This document shows, piece after piece, positions 22,176-32,501 of a DNA stretch of 33,980 bases (the stretch's first letter is position 1; every line of letters begins with the position of its first letter). The notes beneath the pieces are model-generated. The model was not told where the DNA came from, ran no database searches, and was given only the letters and a program-made list of their open reading frames with translations. The translations under genes were made by a program, and so were the position numbers. The DNA comes from an uncultured Alphaproteobacteria bacterium (GTDB lineage Bacteria; Pseudomonadota; Alphaproteobacteria; Micropepsales; Micropepsaceae): assembly GCA_903837555.1 (NCBI GenBank), contig CAILUV010000036.1:1-33980 (forward strand). The letters are read 5' to 3'.

Positions 22176-23453
22176 TCAGGAAACTCCGCGCTCCCACCGC
22201 CGCAGTGCTGCGAGCACCGCCGCCACCGCGCATCCCGCCAGGATGCCCACGGTCACATCTTCCACCAGGGTCAGGATGAAAGTCGCCAGCAGCACGAGCG
22301 CGGTCCGCCAATGGCGCAGCAGGTTCAGGAACTCGCCCTTCTCCGCCATATGCCAGCACACCACCACCAGCACCCCGGCCAGCGCCGACAGCGGAATGTA
22401 TCCGGCCAGCGGCGCGGCGATGACCAGGAAGGCCAGCAGGAAGAAAGCGTGCAACAGGCCTGAAACAGGACTGTAGGCCCCGGCCCGCACATTGGCGGCG
22501 GTGCGCGCGATGGTGCCGGTAACGCTGATGCCGCCGAAAATCGCCGAGGCGATATTGGCCGCGCCCTGCGCCACCAGCTCCATGTTGGATCGATGCTTGC
22601 GCCCCGTCATGCCGTCGGCCACGCGCGCCGACAACAGGCTTTCCACCGCACCCAGCAAGGTGAAGGACAGCGCCATGGGCAGCACCTGCCACACCAGCGC
22701 GAGCGGCATGGCGGGCCAATGCGGCACCGGCAGGCTGCGCGGCAGTTCGCCGAAGCGGCCGGCGATGGTTTCAACTGGCAGCCCCAGCGCCGTGCACAGC
22801 ACAGCCGCCAGCACCACCGCGATCAGCATGCCCGGCCAGGCCGGACGCCAGGCCCGCAGAAGAAAAATCAGCGCCGCCACGCCGCAGCCGATGGCCAGCG
22901 CGATGGGATTGAAGGTCGGCAGCGCCGCAGCCAGCACGCCAAGCTTGGCCGGCAGGGCTCCGGGCTCGGCGACAGGCAGCCTGAGGCCGGCCAGATCTTT
23001 CAACTGGCTGGCCAGAATGATGACGGCGATGCCGCTGGTAAAACCGATCATCACCGCATGCGGGATATGGCGGATCAGCGAGCCCAGCCGCAGCAGGCCC
23101 ACCAAGATCAGCATCGCGCCCGACAACAGCACCGTCAGCAGCAGGCCCTCGATCCCGAACCGGGCAACGGTGGCGGCCACCAGCACGATGAAGGCGCCCG
23201 CCGGTCCGCCGATCTGAAAGCGGCTTCCGCCCAGCGCCGACACCACTGCGCCGCCGACAATGGCGGTGTAGAGCCCGCGTTCCGGCGAAACGCCGGACGC
23301 CACCGCGATGGCCATGGAAAGCGGCAGCGCCACGATGGCCACGGTCAATCCGGCCAGCGCATCCTTGCGAAAATTGTCGAAGCTGTAGCCCTGGCGCAGA
23401 ATGGTGGCCAGTTTGGGACGATACAGATGGGCGGTGGCGGAGCCGTCCGGCAT
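22176..23453 (-). CDS. SulP-family anion transporter lacking a STAS domain
   Basis: 425-aa SLC26/SulP carrier. Signature features are DALAGLTVAIVALPLSMAIA in helix 1, GLYTAIVGGAVVSALGGSR, IGGPAGAFIVLVAATV and GISVTGTIARTAANVRAGAYSP in the second half. Typical bacterial SulP proteins (~550 aa) end in a cytoplasmic STAS domain; this one stops at ALRRWERG directly after the last helix. Substrate (sulfate, bicarbonate, other anions) is unknown. The ATG at 23453 is used, although a ggagg sequence lies 15 bases upstream and a TTG start at 23468 would sit directly after it; neither spacing is good. Follows typA on the same strand with a strong palindrome between. Confidence 0.88.
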   Translation of the reverse strand: MPDGSATAHLYRPKLATILRQGYSFDNFRKDALAGLTVAIVALPLSMAIAVASGVSPERGLYTAIVGGAVVSALGGSRFQIGGPAGAFIVLVAATVARFGIEGLLLTVLLSGAMLILVGLLRLGSLIRHIPHAVMIGFTSGIAVIILASQLKDLAGLRLPVAEPGALPAKLGVLAAALPTFNPIALAIGCGVAALIFLLRAWRPAWPGMLIAVVLAAVLCTALGLPVETIAGRFGELPRSLPVPHWPAMPLALVWQVLPMALSFTLLGAVESLLSARVADGMTGRKHRSNMELVAQGAANIASAIFGGISVTGTIARTAANVRAGAYSPVSGLLHAFFLLAFLVIAAPLAGYIPLSALAGVLVVVCWHMAEKGEFLNLLRHWRTALVLLATFILTLVEDVTVGILAGCAVAAVLAALRRWERGVS

Positions 23454-23485
23454 GACTGTTTCGGCCAACCTCCAAACACGCGGGC

Positions 23486-23512
23486 GGCGCGATTCATAGC
23501 ATGAATCGCGCC
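23486..23512. promoter_or_regulatory. Perfect 12-bp palindrome between typA and sulP
   Basis: ggcgcgattcat (23486-23497) and atgaatcgcgcc (23501-23512) with a three-base loop agc. There is no T-run on either side, so a classical terminator is less likely than an operator or an RNA structure in the sulP leader; its centre is ~45 bases before the sulP start. Confidence 0.5.
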
Positions 23513-23538
23513 GCGCATGTCAGGATACCAAAGAGACC

Positions 23539-25362
<1,824 letters not shown>

Positions 25363-25377
25363 AGGGACCAGAATCAT

Positions 25378-25759
25378 AAGAGTGGGAGGGCGCGAAGGTG
25401 CGGCTTATACGGGCCGTCCTGCTGCGGAGCAACAAGTTGGCGGAAATCACTGTCAGGAAACTGTCAGAATTAACGTGTTTTATGAGGAATTCCGGGCATT
25501 TAGCGCCAATGCGATTCACAAATTCCGGGACAATTGTGAGAGGCTTTTTGCGTATAAGACACGTATAAATAGCGTGCGAAAGCCGGATCGGGCCGCCCTT
25601 ACGCGTTACTCAAGCGCATAAGCGGCGATCAAATGCCGCCCGATCACCCAGCTTGCACGGCCCGCCACCAGCACGGCGGGCATCAGAGGAAACGGTCTTC
25701 ATTTGCCACATCCGCCCCAGGAAGCGGTGAGGCCAGCTTGTGTCAGGACTTTTACGCCG
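25378..25759. other. Intergenic region with phased direct repeats upstream of the RND operon
   Basis: 382 bases, visibly less GC-rich, between typA and the RND adaptor on opposite strands. It holds three pairs of direct repeats spaced by 11 bp or a multiple: CTGTCAG at 25450 and 25461, AATTCCGGG at 25488 and 25521, CGTATAA at 25551 and 25562. The first pair, with spacer GAAA, matches the layout of a Pho box. No protein-coding gene is supported; the open frames here overlap each other and have no domain character. Confidence 0.5.
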
Positions 25760-26965
25760 ATGAATGTTCAGGTTCCCCCGCCCAAATCGCACAGCACGCA
25801 GGTTGCCCGCGCCCAGGTGGCGGCCATGCCCCCGGCGAAGAAATACCTGATCGGCGCCCTCGGCCTGGCCGTGGCGCTGGGGGGTCTGTGGTATTTCTCC
25901 AGGGAAGACGCCGCCCCGCAGCGCCGCGTGATGGCCGCCCCCGTGCGCGTCGCCCCTGTCGAACAGCGCGACATGAAGGTGATCGTCCGCACCATCGGCA
26001 CCGTGGTCGCCAATTCCACCGTGTCGGTGAATGCCCGCGTGCAGGGCCAGCTTACCCGCGCCTTCTTCCGCGAAGGCCAGATGGTCAAGACCGGCGACCT
26101 TCTGTTCCAGATCGATCCGCGCCCCTACCAGGCGACCTATGACAACGCCTCCGCCGCGGTTGCCAGCGCCAAGGCCAAGTTCGACCGCTACACTCGCCTG
26201 AAAGGCCAGAACGCCATCTCGCCGCAGGATGTCGACGACGCCCAGGCCGCCTATCTGGAAGCCCGCGCAACCGCCGAAAGCGCGCGCCTGAACCTGGAAT
26301 TCACCCAGATCCGCTCGCCGGTGAACGGCAAGACCGGCCCGATGCTGATCCAGCCGGGCAACATGGTGGCGTCCTCCTCCAGCGCCAATGCCAGCGCCAC
26401 GCCGCTGGTGACCATCAACGAAATCCAGCCGGTGAAAATCTCGCTGGCGCTGCCCCAGTCCGAACTGCCGCGCATCCAGCAGATGGTGAACACGCCCCAG
26501 GGCCTGAACATCACCATGAACCTGCGCGAAGCCGGCGCCGAAAAAGACATCGTCGCCAAGGTCGACTTCGTCTCCAACGCCGTGACCAACACCACCGGCA
26601 CCATCGAACTGCGCGCCACCTCGCCCAATACCGACCTGGCGCTGGTGCCCGGCCAGCTTGTAAACGTGGTGGCGGTGCTGTCGGAAATCAAAAACGCCAC
26701 TGTTGTCCCGCGCGAAGCGGTCAATACCGGCCCCGACGGCACCTTCGTCTACAAGGTGACGGACGATACCGCCCAGCAGGTGCCGGTGCGCGTGCTGTTC
26801 GATGATGGCGACAATAGCGCGATCAATGGCAGCCTGAATGCGGGCGACCGCGTGATCGTGGACGGCCAGATCCGTGTCGTGCCGGGCGCCAAGGTCCAGG
26901 TCAACGGAACGCGGGCGCAAGGCAATGGTCCCAGGACCAGCGGCCGCGGTCCGAACGAAGGTTGA
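25760..26965 (+). CDS. RND efflux periplasmic adaptor (membrane fusion protein, MdtA-like)
   Basis: 401 aa. An N-terminal anchor helix is at ~28-46 (KKYLIGALGLAVALGGLWYF). The adaptor order follows: barrel-sandwich half (VSVNARVQGQLTRAFFREGQ), helical hairpin (~100-165, DNASAAVASAKAKFDRYTR and ARATAESARLNLEF), second sandwich half (IRSPVNGKTGPMLIQPGN), beta-barrel and a membrane-proximal domain ending near NGTR. It bridges the inner-membrane pump to an outer-membrane channel of the TolC type, which is not encoded here. Start ATG 25760 with an aggac-like site. The next gene follows after 31 bases, in one operon. Confidence 0.93.
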   Translation: MNVQVPPPKSHSTQVARAQVAAMPPAKKYLIGALGLAVALGGLWYFSREDAAPQRRVMAAPVRVAPVEQRDMKVIVRTIGTVVANSTVSVNARVQGQLTRAFFREGQMVKTGDLLFQIDPRPYQATYDNASAAVASAKAKFDRYTRLKGQNAISPQDVDDAQAAYLEARATAESARLNLEFTQIRSPVNGKTGPMLIQPGNMVASSSSANASATPLVTINEIQPVKISLALPQSELPRIQQMVNTPQGLNITMNLREAGAEKDIVAKVDFVSNAVTNTTGTIELRATSPNTDLALVPGQLVNVVAVLSEIKNATVVPREAVNTGPDGTFVYKVTDDTAQQVPVRVLFDDGDNSAINGSLNAGDRVIVDGQIRVVPGAKVQVNGTRAQGNGPRTSGRGPNEG

Positions 26966-26996
26966 GACTTTTTTCTACCAGTGTGAGTAGACCCAG

Positions 26997-29900
26997 ATGA
27001 ATCTGTCGCTTCCCTTCATCGAACGTCCGGTGATGACCACGCTGTGCATGGCCGCGCTGGTGATCTTCGGCGGCTATGGCTATGCCGCCCTGCCGGTCTC
27101 GGACCTTCCCAACATCGACTTCCCGACCATCCAGGTCAGCGCCTCGCTGCCGGGTGCCGATCCCGACACGATGGCGTCATCGGTCGCCGCGCCGCTGGAA
27201 AACCGCTTCTCGACCATCCAGGGCATCGACCAGATGACCTCGACGAGCCAGCAGGGCTCCACCAGCGTGCAGATCCAGTTCAACCTGAACCGCGATCTCG
27301 ACGGCGCGGCGCAGGACGTTCAGGCCGCCATCAGCGCCGCCACCCGCGATCTTCCCAAGTCGATGCCGCAGCCGCCCACCTTCCGCAAGGTGAACCCGGC
27401 AGACATGCCCATCCTGTTCATGGCGATCCGTTCCAAGACGATGAAGCCGTCGGAAGTGAACGAATATGCCGAGACGCTGCTGGCCCGCCAGCTTTCCACC
27501 ATCGAGGGCGTCGCCCAGGTCAGCGTGTTCGGCAACGCCAAGTATGCCGTGCGCATCCAGGCCGATCCGGCCGCGCTGGCCACCCGCAATATCGGCATCG
27601 ACAAGCTGTCCAGCGCGGTTGCCGCCGCCAACGTCAACATGGCGACCGGCGCGCTGAACGGTCCCACCCGCTCCTCCATTATCCGCACCGGCGGCCAGCT
27701 CAACAATTCGCGCGAATTCGAAGAGCAGATCATCTCCTATGTCGACGGCTCGCCCGTGCGCCTGAAAGACGTGGCGCGGGTGCTGGACGGGCAGGAAAAC
27801 CCCTATGCCAAGAGCTGGTACAAGGGCGATCCGGCCATTCTGCTGGCCGTTTTCCGCCAGCCCGGTTCCAACACGGTCGGCGTGATTGATGCCATCCGCA
27901 AGGTGCTGCCGCAGTTCCAGGCCAACCTGCCGCCGTCGGTGACGCTGGACGTGGTGTTCGACCGCAGCCAGATGATCCGCGCCTCGATCAACGACGTGCA
28001 GCACCATCTGATCATCGCCGGCTTCCTGGTGGTGGGCGTGATCTTCGTGTTCCTGCGCCGCCTGTCGGCCACCCTCATTCCCTCGCTGGCGCTGCCCATC
28101 ACCATTGTGGGCACCTTTGCGGGCATGGCGGCCTTCGGCTTCAGCCTGGACAACCTGTCGCTGATGGCGCTGACTTTGTCGGTGGGCTTCGTGGTCGACG
28201 ATGCGATCGTGATGCTGGAGAACATCGTCCGGCATATCGAGAAGGGCATGGAGCCCTATGCCGCCGCCATCAAGGGGTCGGAGGAAATCGGCTTCACCAT
28301 CCTGTCGATGACGATTTCGCTGGCGGCGGTGTTCATCCCCATTGTCTTCATGGGCGGCATTGTCGGCCGACTGCTCTACGAATTCGCCGTCACCATCATC
28401 ATCGCCATTCTGATCTCGGGCATGGTGTCAGTGACGCTGACGCCCATGCTGTGCGCCCGCATGCTGAAGAACGAGCATGGCGAGAACCACAACGCCCTGT
28501 ATCGCTGGAGCGAGACCAGCTTCAACAAGATGCAGGATGCCTATGACCGCACCCTGACCTGGAGCCTGAACCACCGCCGCACCATCCTGGGCATGTTCTT
28601 CGCCAGCCTTGCCGCCAGCGTCGTACTGATGAGCGTGATGAAGCAGGACTTCCTGCCCGCCGATGACTCGGGCCGCATCCAGGGCAATATCCAGGCCGCC
28701 AACGGCACCTCGTTCGAGCAGATGGCCAAATACGTCAAGGATGTCACCGACATCATCGCGGCCGATCCCGATATCACCGGCGTGCTGGCCAGCATGGACG
28801 GCTCCAACGGCGCGGCGGGCACCAACAGCGCCCGTATGATGATGATCACCCTGCGCGAACAGAGCGTGCGCGAGTCCACGCCGGAGCAGGTTATCGCCCG
28901 CCTTCGGCCCAAGCTTTCGCGCATTCCCGGCGTGAACGTCTTTCTGACCAACCCGCCCACCATCCGGCTTGGCGCGCGCGGCTCGCGTTCCAACTACCAG
29001 TACACATTGCAGGGGCTGGACCAGGAACTGCTGCAGGAATATTCGGCCAGGCTGATGGCCGACCTGCGCGCCCGCCCCGGCTTTGTCGACATCACATCCG
29101 ACTATGAATCCGCGATGCCGTCGGTGCAGGTGGAAATCGACCGCGACCGCGCCGCCGCCTTCGGCGTCTCGGCAATGCAGATCCAGCAGGCGCTGGGCAG
29201 CGCCTTCGGCGGCCAGCGCATCTCCCAGATCAATACCTCGTCCAACCAGTACGAAGTGATCATGGAGCTCTTGCCCGAATACCAGCGCGACGCCGCATCG
29301 CTGGACCGGGTCTATGTCACGGGCGCCGGCAACCAGTTGGTGCCGCTGACAGCCGTGACCCGCACCACCACCTCGACGGTGCCGCTGTCGGTGAACCATG
29401 CCGGACAAATTCCCGCCATCACCATCGCCTTCGACCTGGCGCCGGGCCGGGCGCTGTCCGACGCGGTGACGGGCATCCGCGACGCCTCGGAAAAGATCGA
29501 AATGCCCGCGTCCATCCAGGGCAACTTCCAGGGCACCGCGGCGGCGTTCGAGGATTCCACCAAGAACATGGGCATGCTGCTGATCATCGCCATGGTGGTG
29601 GTCTACATCATCTTAGGGATACTCTATGAAAGCTTCATCCACCCGCTGACCATCCTGTCAGGCCTACCGTCGGCAGCGGTCGGCGCACTGCTGACGCTCT
29701 ACATCGCGCACCTGTTCTTCGTGATGGGGCTGACCAGCACCGACATGTCGCTGACGCTCTATGCGTTCGTTGGCATGATCATGCTGATCGGCATCGTGAA
29801 GAAGAACGCGATCATGATGATCGACTTCGCCCTGGGCCGGCAGCGCGAGGATGCGAGCGTGACGGCGGAAAGCGCCATCTACGAAGCCGCCATCACCCGC

Positions 29901-30134
29901 TTCCGCCCGATCATGATGACCACCATGGCGGCCCTGATGGGCACGCTGCCCATCGCGTTTGGCGCAGGCGCGGGCGCGGAATCGCGCCGTCCCTTGGGCC
30001 TGGCGGTGGCGGGCGGCCTTCTGGTTTCGCAGCTTCTGACGCTCTACATCACGCCGGTGATCTACACCTACCTGGACCGCTGGTCGCGCAAGATCGCGCC
30101 CAAGGAGCATCCCAGCGCGGTGCCTGCCGAGTAG
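26997..30134 (+). CDS. RND multidrug efflux permease (HAE1 family, MdtB/MuxB-like)
   Basis: 1045-aa proton-driven exporter with 12 transmembrane helices and two large periplasmic loops. The start NLSLPFIERPVMTTLCMAAL is characteristic of MdtB/MuxB/AcrB relatives. Asp401-Asp402 in GFVVDDAIVMLENI carry the proton relay, and the second half repeats the pattern with LYAFVGMIMLIGIVKKNAI. Length fits the family. Most MdtABC systems have two permeases; only one is encoded here. Substrate is unknown. Transcribed with the adaptor gene. A hairpin that covers the start codon of the following gene begins nine bases after its stop. Confidence 0.95.
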   Translation: MNLSLPFIERPVMTTLCMAALVIFGGYGYAALPVSDLPNIDFPTIQVSASLPGADPDTMASSVAAPLENRFSTIQGIDQMTSTSQQGSTSVQIQFNLNRDLDGAAQDVQAAISAATRDLPKSMPQPPTFRKVNPADMPILFMAIRSKTMKPSEVNEYAETLLARQLSTIEGVAQVSVFGNAKYAVRIQADPAALATRNIGIDKLSSAVAAANVNMATGALNGPTRSSIIRTGGQLNNSREFEEQIISYVDGSPVRLKDVARVLDGQENPYAKSWYKGDPAILLAVFRQPGSNTVGVIDAIRKVLPQFQANLPPSVTLDVVFDRSQMIRASINDVQHHLIIAGFLVVGVIFVFLRRLSATLIPSLALPITIVGTFAGMAAFGFSLDNLSLMALTLSVGFVVDDAIVMLENIVRHIEKGMEPYAAAIKGSEEIGFTILSMTISLAAVFIPIVFMGGIVGRLLYEFAVTIIIAILISGMVSVTLTPMLCARMLKNEHGENHNALYRWSETSFNKMQDAYDRTLTWSLNHRRTILGMFFASLAASVVLMSVMKQDFLPADDSGRIQGNIQAANGTSFEQMAKYVKDVTDIIAADPDITGVLASMDGSNGAAGTNSARMMMITLREQSVRESTPEQVIARLRPKLSRIPGVNVFLTNPPTIRLGARGSRSNYQYTLQGLDQELLQEYSARLMADLRARPGFVDITSDYESAMPSVQVEIDRDRAAAFGVSAMQIQQALGSAFGGQRISQINTSSNQYEVIMELLPEYQRDAASLDRVYVTGAGNQLVPLTAVTRTTTSTVPLSVNHAGQIPAITIAFDLAPGRALSDAVTGIRDASEKIEMPASIQGNFQGTAAAFEDSTKNMGMLLIIAMVVVYIILGILYESFIHPLTILSGLPSAAVGALLTLYIAHLFFVMGLTSTDMSLTLYAFVGMIMLIGIVKKNAIMMIDFALGRQREDASVTAESAIYEAAITRFRPIMMTTMAALMGTLPIAFGAGAGAESRRPLGLAVAGGLLVSQLLTLYITPVIYTYLDRWSRKIAPKEHPSAVPAE

Positions 30135-30142
30135 CTCTTTTT

Positions 30143-30171
30143 CATGGGGCGCGGCATAGTCGCGCCCCATG
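30143..30171 (+). promoter_or_regulatory. Hairpin enclosing the start codon of the 30169 gene
   Basis: Arms catggggcgcg (30143-30153) and cgcgccccatg (30161-30171) form a perfect 11-bp stem with a gcatagt loop. The right arm contains the ATG (30169-30171) of the next gene. No T-run follows, so it is not a standard terminator; it would hide the start codon in the mRNA. Confidence 0.55.
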
Positions 30172-31299
30172 CTGCACCCCATCAAGCTTGCCGTCTTTGC
30201 CGTGCTGCTGGCACTGCCCGCCGCGGCCCAAACCCCGTCCACCATCGACGCTCAGACACGGCGCATCATGGCCGCCACCGGCGCCAATGGCCTGGCCGTG
30301 GCCTTCATCGACCGTGGCCGCGTCACCCATGTCGCCGCCTTCGGCAAGCGCAACGCCAGCGGCGAACGCCTGCAGACCGACACGGTGATGCACGGCGCCG
30401 CACTGACCAAGACCGTGTTCGCCTGGCTGATGGTGCGGCTGGTGGATGAGGGCAAGATCGACCTCGACCGCCCGCTGGCGTCCTATCTGCCCAGGCCGCT
30501 GCCCGAATATCCCGCCTATGCCGCGCTGGCGGGCGACGCGCGCTGGCAGGCGATCACCGCCCGCCATGCCCTGACCCATTCCACCGGCTTCGCCAATTTC
30601 TTCTTCTTGGAGCCGGACAAGAAGGCGCGCATCCATTTCGCGCCCGGTAGCCGCTATGCCTATTCCGGCGAAGGGCTGCACCTGCTGCAGTTCGTGCTGG
30701 AAGAAGGCCTGAAGCTGGATATGGATGCACTTGCCAGTACCGAATTCGCCCGGCTGGGCATGACGCGCACATCGGTCAAATGGTGCGCCGATTTTTCCGG
30801 CAACGTGGCCGATGGCTGGAATGATCGCGGCGAGGCGCAGCCACACGAGCAGCGCGCCCGCGCGCGGATGGCCGGTTCGATGGACACGACCATCGCCGAC
30901 ATGGCGAAATTCGCCGCCGCGCTGGTGACGGGCAATGGCCTGTCGCCTGCGGCGGCCGCCGAACTTGCAAGGCCGCAGCTTGGCATCACCACCTGGCGCC
31001 AGTTTCCCACCTTGCAGCCCGAACTGCCGCCCGACACGCAGGACGACGACCTTTCGGCCGCGCTGGGTGTGGTGACGTTCCGGGGACGCGAAGGGCCCGG
31101 GTTCTACAAGAGTGGCCATGACGCGCAGACCGCCAGCACGCTGGTGTGCCTCAAGAGTTTGCAGCGCTGCGTGGTGCTCCTGTCCAACGATGTGCGGGCC
31201 GAAGCGGGCTTTGCCGATCTGGTGATCGCGATACTGGGCCAGACCGGCGTGCCCTATGCCTGGGAATATGGCCGCCGCGCCGGGAAGTCCGAACCCTAG
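30169..31299 (+). CDS. Exported class C serine-hydrolase-like protein lacking the catalytic serine
   Basis: 376 aa with a signal peptide (KLAVFAVLLALPAAAQ). It is of the beta-lactamase/penicillin-binding-like family: region DEGKIDLDRPLASYLPRPLP, THSTGFANFFFLEP, then FAPGSRYAYSGEGLHLLQFV with Tyr166-Ser167-Gly168. The nucleophile motif SxxK reads A78-L-T-K81 (GAALTK, codon gca at 30400-30402), so the acylating serine is Ala, although the general-base lysine is kept. The protein is otherwise full length and uninterrupted. It could be a pseudoenzyme that binds peptidoglycan or a lactam, or carry a recent loss. Its start codon lies inside a strong hairpin and no ribosome binding site is visible. 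Its stop overlaps the convergent gene by four bases. Confidence 0.85.
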   Translation: MLHPIKLAVFAVLLALPAAAQTPSTIDAQTRRIMAATGANGLAVAFIDRGRVTHVAAFGKRNASGERLQTDTVMHGAALTKTVFAWLMVRLVDEGKIDLDRPLASYLPRPLPEYPAYAALAGDARWQAITARHALTHSTGFANFFFLEPDKKARIHFAPGSRYAYSGEGLHLLQFVLEEGLKLDMDALASTEFARLGMTRTSVKWCADFSGNVADGWNDRGEAQPHEQRARARMAGSMDTTIADMAKFAAALVTGNGLSPAAAAELARPQLGITTWRQFPTLQPELPPDTQDDDLSAALGVVTFRGREGPGFYKSGHDAQTASTLVCLKSLQRCVVLLSNDVRAEAGFADLVIAILGQTGVPYAWEYGRRAGKSEP

Positions 31300-31952
31300 A
31301 CCAAAGCCCTGCGCCGCTGCCAGCCCATCAATTGCAGCATCAGCGCAACGGCGATCGCGGCTGAAGCGGTGCCGATCCAGCCCCATTCGGGCGCCTTCAC
31401 CCCGAACTGATAGGTCCAGGTGTGGACCGCGACCAGCGCGAAGGCCGCGTAATTCCAGCGCTGCAACTGTTTCCAGCCGGGGGTTCCCAGCTTGCGCAGG
31501 CTGGCGTCGTTGGAGGTCGCCAGCAGCACCAGAATGATCAGGGCGGCGACCAGGCCAGTGTGATTTCCCAGGCCGAACACGTCATAGCGCAGCGGCATGA
31601 CATGCCCATCACGCCAGTTCTCATAAACATAATAGAGCCAGGGCCGCCCGCGCAGATGCTCGAAATTGCCGATCACGGCATGGAAAATGCTCACCATCCC
31701 GGCCCAGATTCCCAGGTCGCGGCGCAGGTCCAGCGACACCGCGGGCCGCGATCCCGTCAGCGATTTCCACGGTCCCACCAGCAGGGTGGCAGCGACCAGG
31801 AACAAGGCGGGATAAGCGCTGGAAAAACTCAGCCGTGTGATCACATCGGGATAGGAGCGGGTGACATAGAGCAGTCCGGTCAAGCCAAGCGTGGCCAGGC
31901 CAATCGGCAGATGATGGCGCAGCAAACGCTGCGACAGGCGACGAGAAAGCAT
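31296..31952 (-). CDS. Ferric-reductase-like transmembrane protein
   Basis: 218-aa inner-membrane protein with about six hydrophobic helices. It resembles the heme-binding membrane part of the ferric reductase/MsrQ (YedZ) group: His91 in GIWAGMVSIFHAVIG, His131 in GLGNHTGLVAALI and His177 in VAVHTWTYQ are candidate b-heme ligands; segment ATSNDASLRKLGTPGWKQLQ is a typical helix-linking loop of these proteins. Partner and electron donor unknown; there is no msrP nearby. Divergent from the cytochrome-c-like gene with 84 bases between, so the two may be controlled together. The stop overlaps the upstream convergent gene. Confidence 0.75.
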   Translation of the reverse strand: MLSRRLSQRLLRHHLPIGLATLGLTGLLYVTRSYPDVITRLSFSSAYPALFLVAATLLVGPWKSLTGSRPAVSLDLRRDLGIWAGMVSIFHAVIGNFEHLRGRPWLYYVYENWRDGHVMPLRYDVFGLGNHTGLVAALIILVLLATSNDASLRKLGTPGWKQLQRWNYAAFALVAVHTWTYQFGVKAPEWGWIGTASAAIAVALMLQLMGWQRRRALV

Positions 31953-32036
31953 CTAGTATTTCCCCGACATTCTTTTTGTTTCTTTGGGCGCCAGAATGCG
32001 CCTTTATCATCAACAATTCGCAAAAGCGTGCAACCC

Positions 32037-32495
32037 ATGCAATCCCGAGCCCTGCTCCTGGCCGCCATGATCGTGTCGCTGGTGGCCGCGGGTCTCTGGA
32101 TTTTCCTGGGTCGCGAGCCTGCGGCACATTCCGACAATCGGCAGCAGATTGCCGCCGGAGAGAAAATCTACGCGGCCAACTGTGCTGCCTGCCGCGGCGC
32201 CAAGCTGGAAGGCGAGCCGAACTGGAAGGTGCGCAAGGAAAGCGGCCGGCTGCCGGCACCGCCTCACGACGCCACGGGCCACACCTGGCATCATTCCGAC
32301 GCGCATCTGTTCGGCATCGTCAAGGACGGGCTGACGGCTTATGCGCCTGCGGGGTATGCCACCGACATGCCCGCTTTCAAGGGCATTCTTTCCGACGCGG
32401 ACATTCGCGCCGTGCTGGCCTATATCAAAAGCACCTGGCCGCAGGACATCCAGGATCACCATCGCCAAATATCGGCGCAGCCTGCAAGCAACTAG
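32037..32495 (+). CDS. Membrane-anchored cytochrome-c-like protein with altered heme motif
   Basis: 152 aa with an N-terminal membrane anchor (ALLLAAMIVSLVAAGLWIFL). The class I cytochrome c domain runs from EKIYAANCAACRGAKLEGEP to the C-terminal helix ADIRAVLAYIKSTWP, with Met111 (DMPAFKG) as sixth ligand. The heme attachment motif CXXCH reads Cys49-Ala-Ala-Cys52-Arg53: codon cgc at 32193-32195 replaces the expected cac or cat of His, one A-to-G change. Without the His ligand heme attachment by the Ccm system would be impaired. Start ATG 32037 lacks a clear ribosome binding site; GTG 32028 in frame is possible. Next to the ferric-reductase-like gene and the Cu-type OMP. Confidence 0.82.
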   Translation: MQSRALLLAAMIVSLVAAGLWIFLGREPAAHSDNRQQIAAGEKIYAANCAACRGAKLEGEPNWKVRKESGRLPAPPHDATGHTWHHSDAHLFGIVKDGLTAYAPAGYATDMPAFKGILSDADIRAVLAYIKSTWPQDIQDHHRQISAQPASN

Positions 32496-32501
32496 CTGCG
32501 C

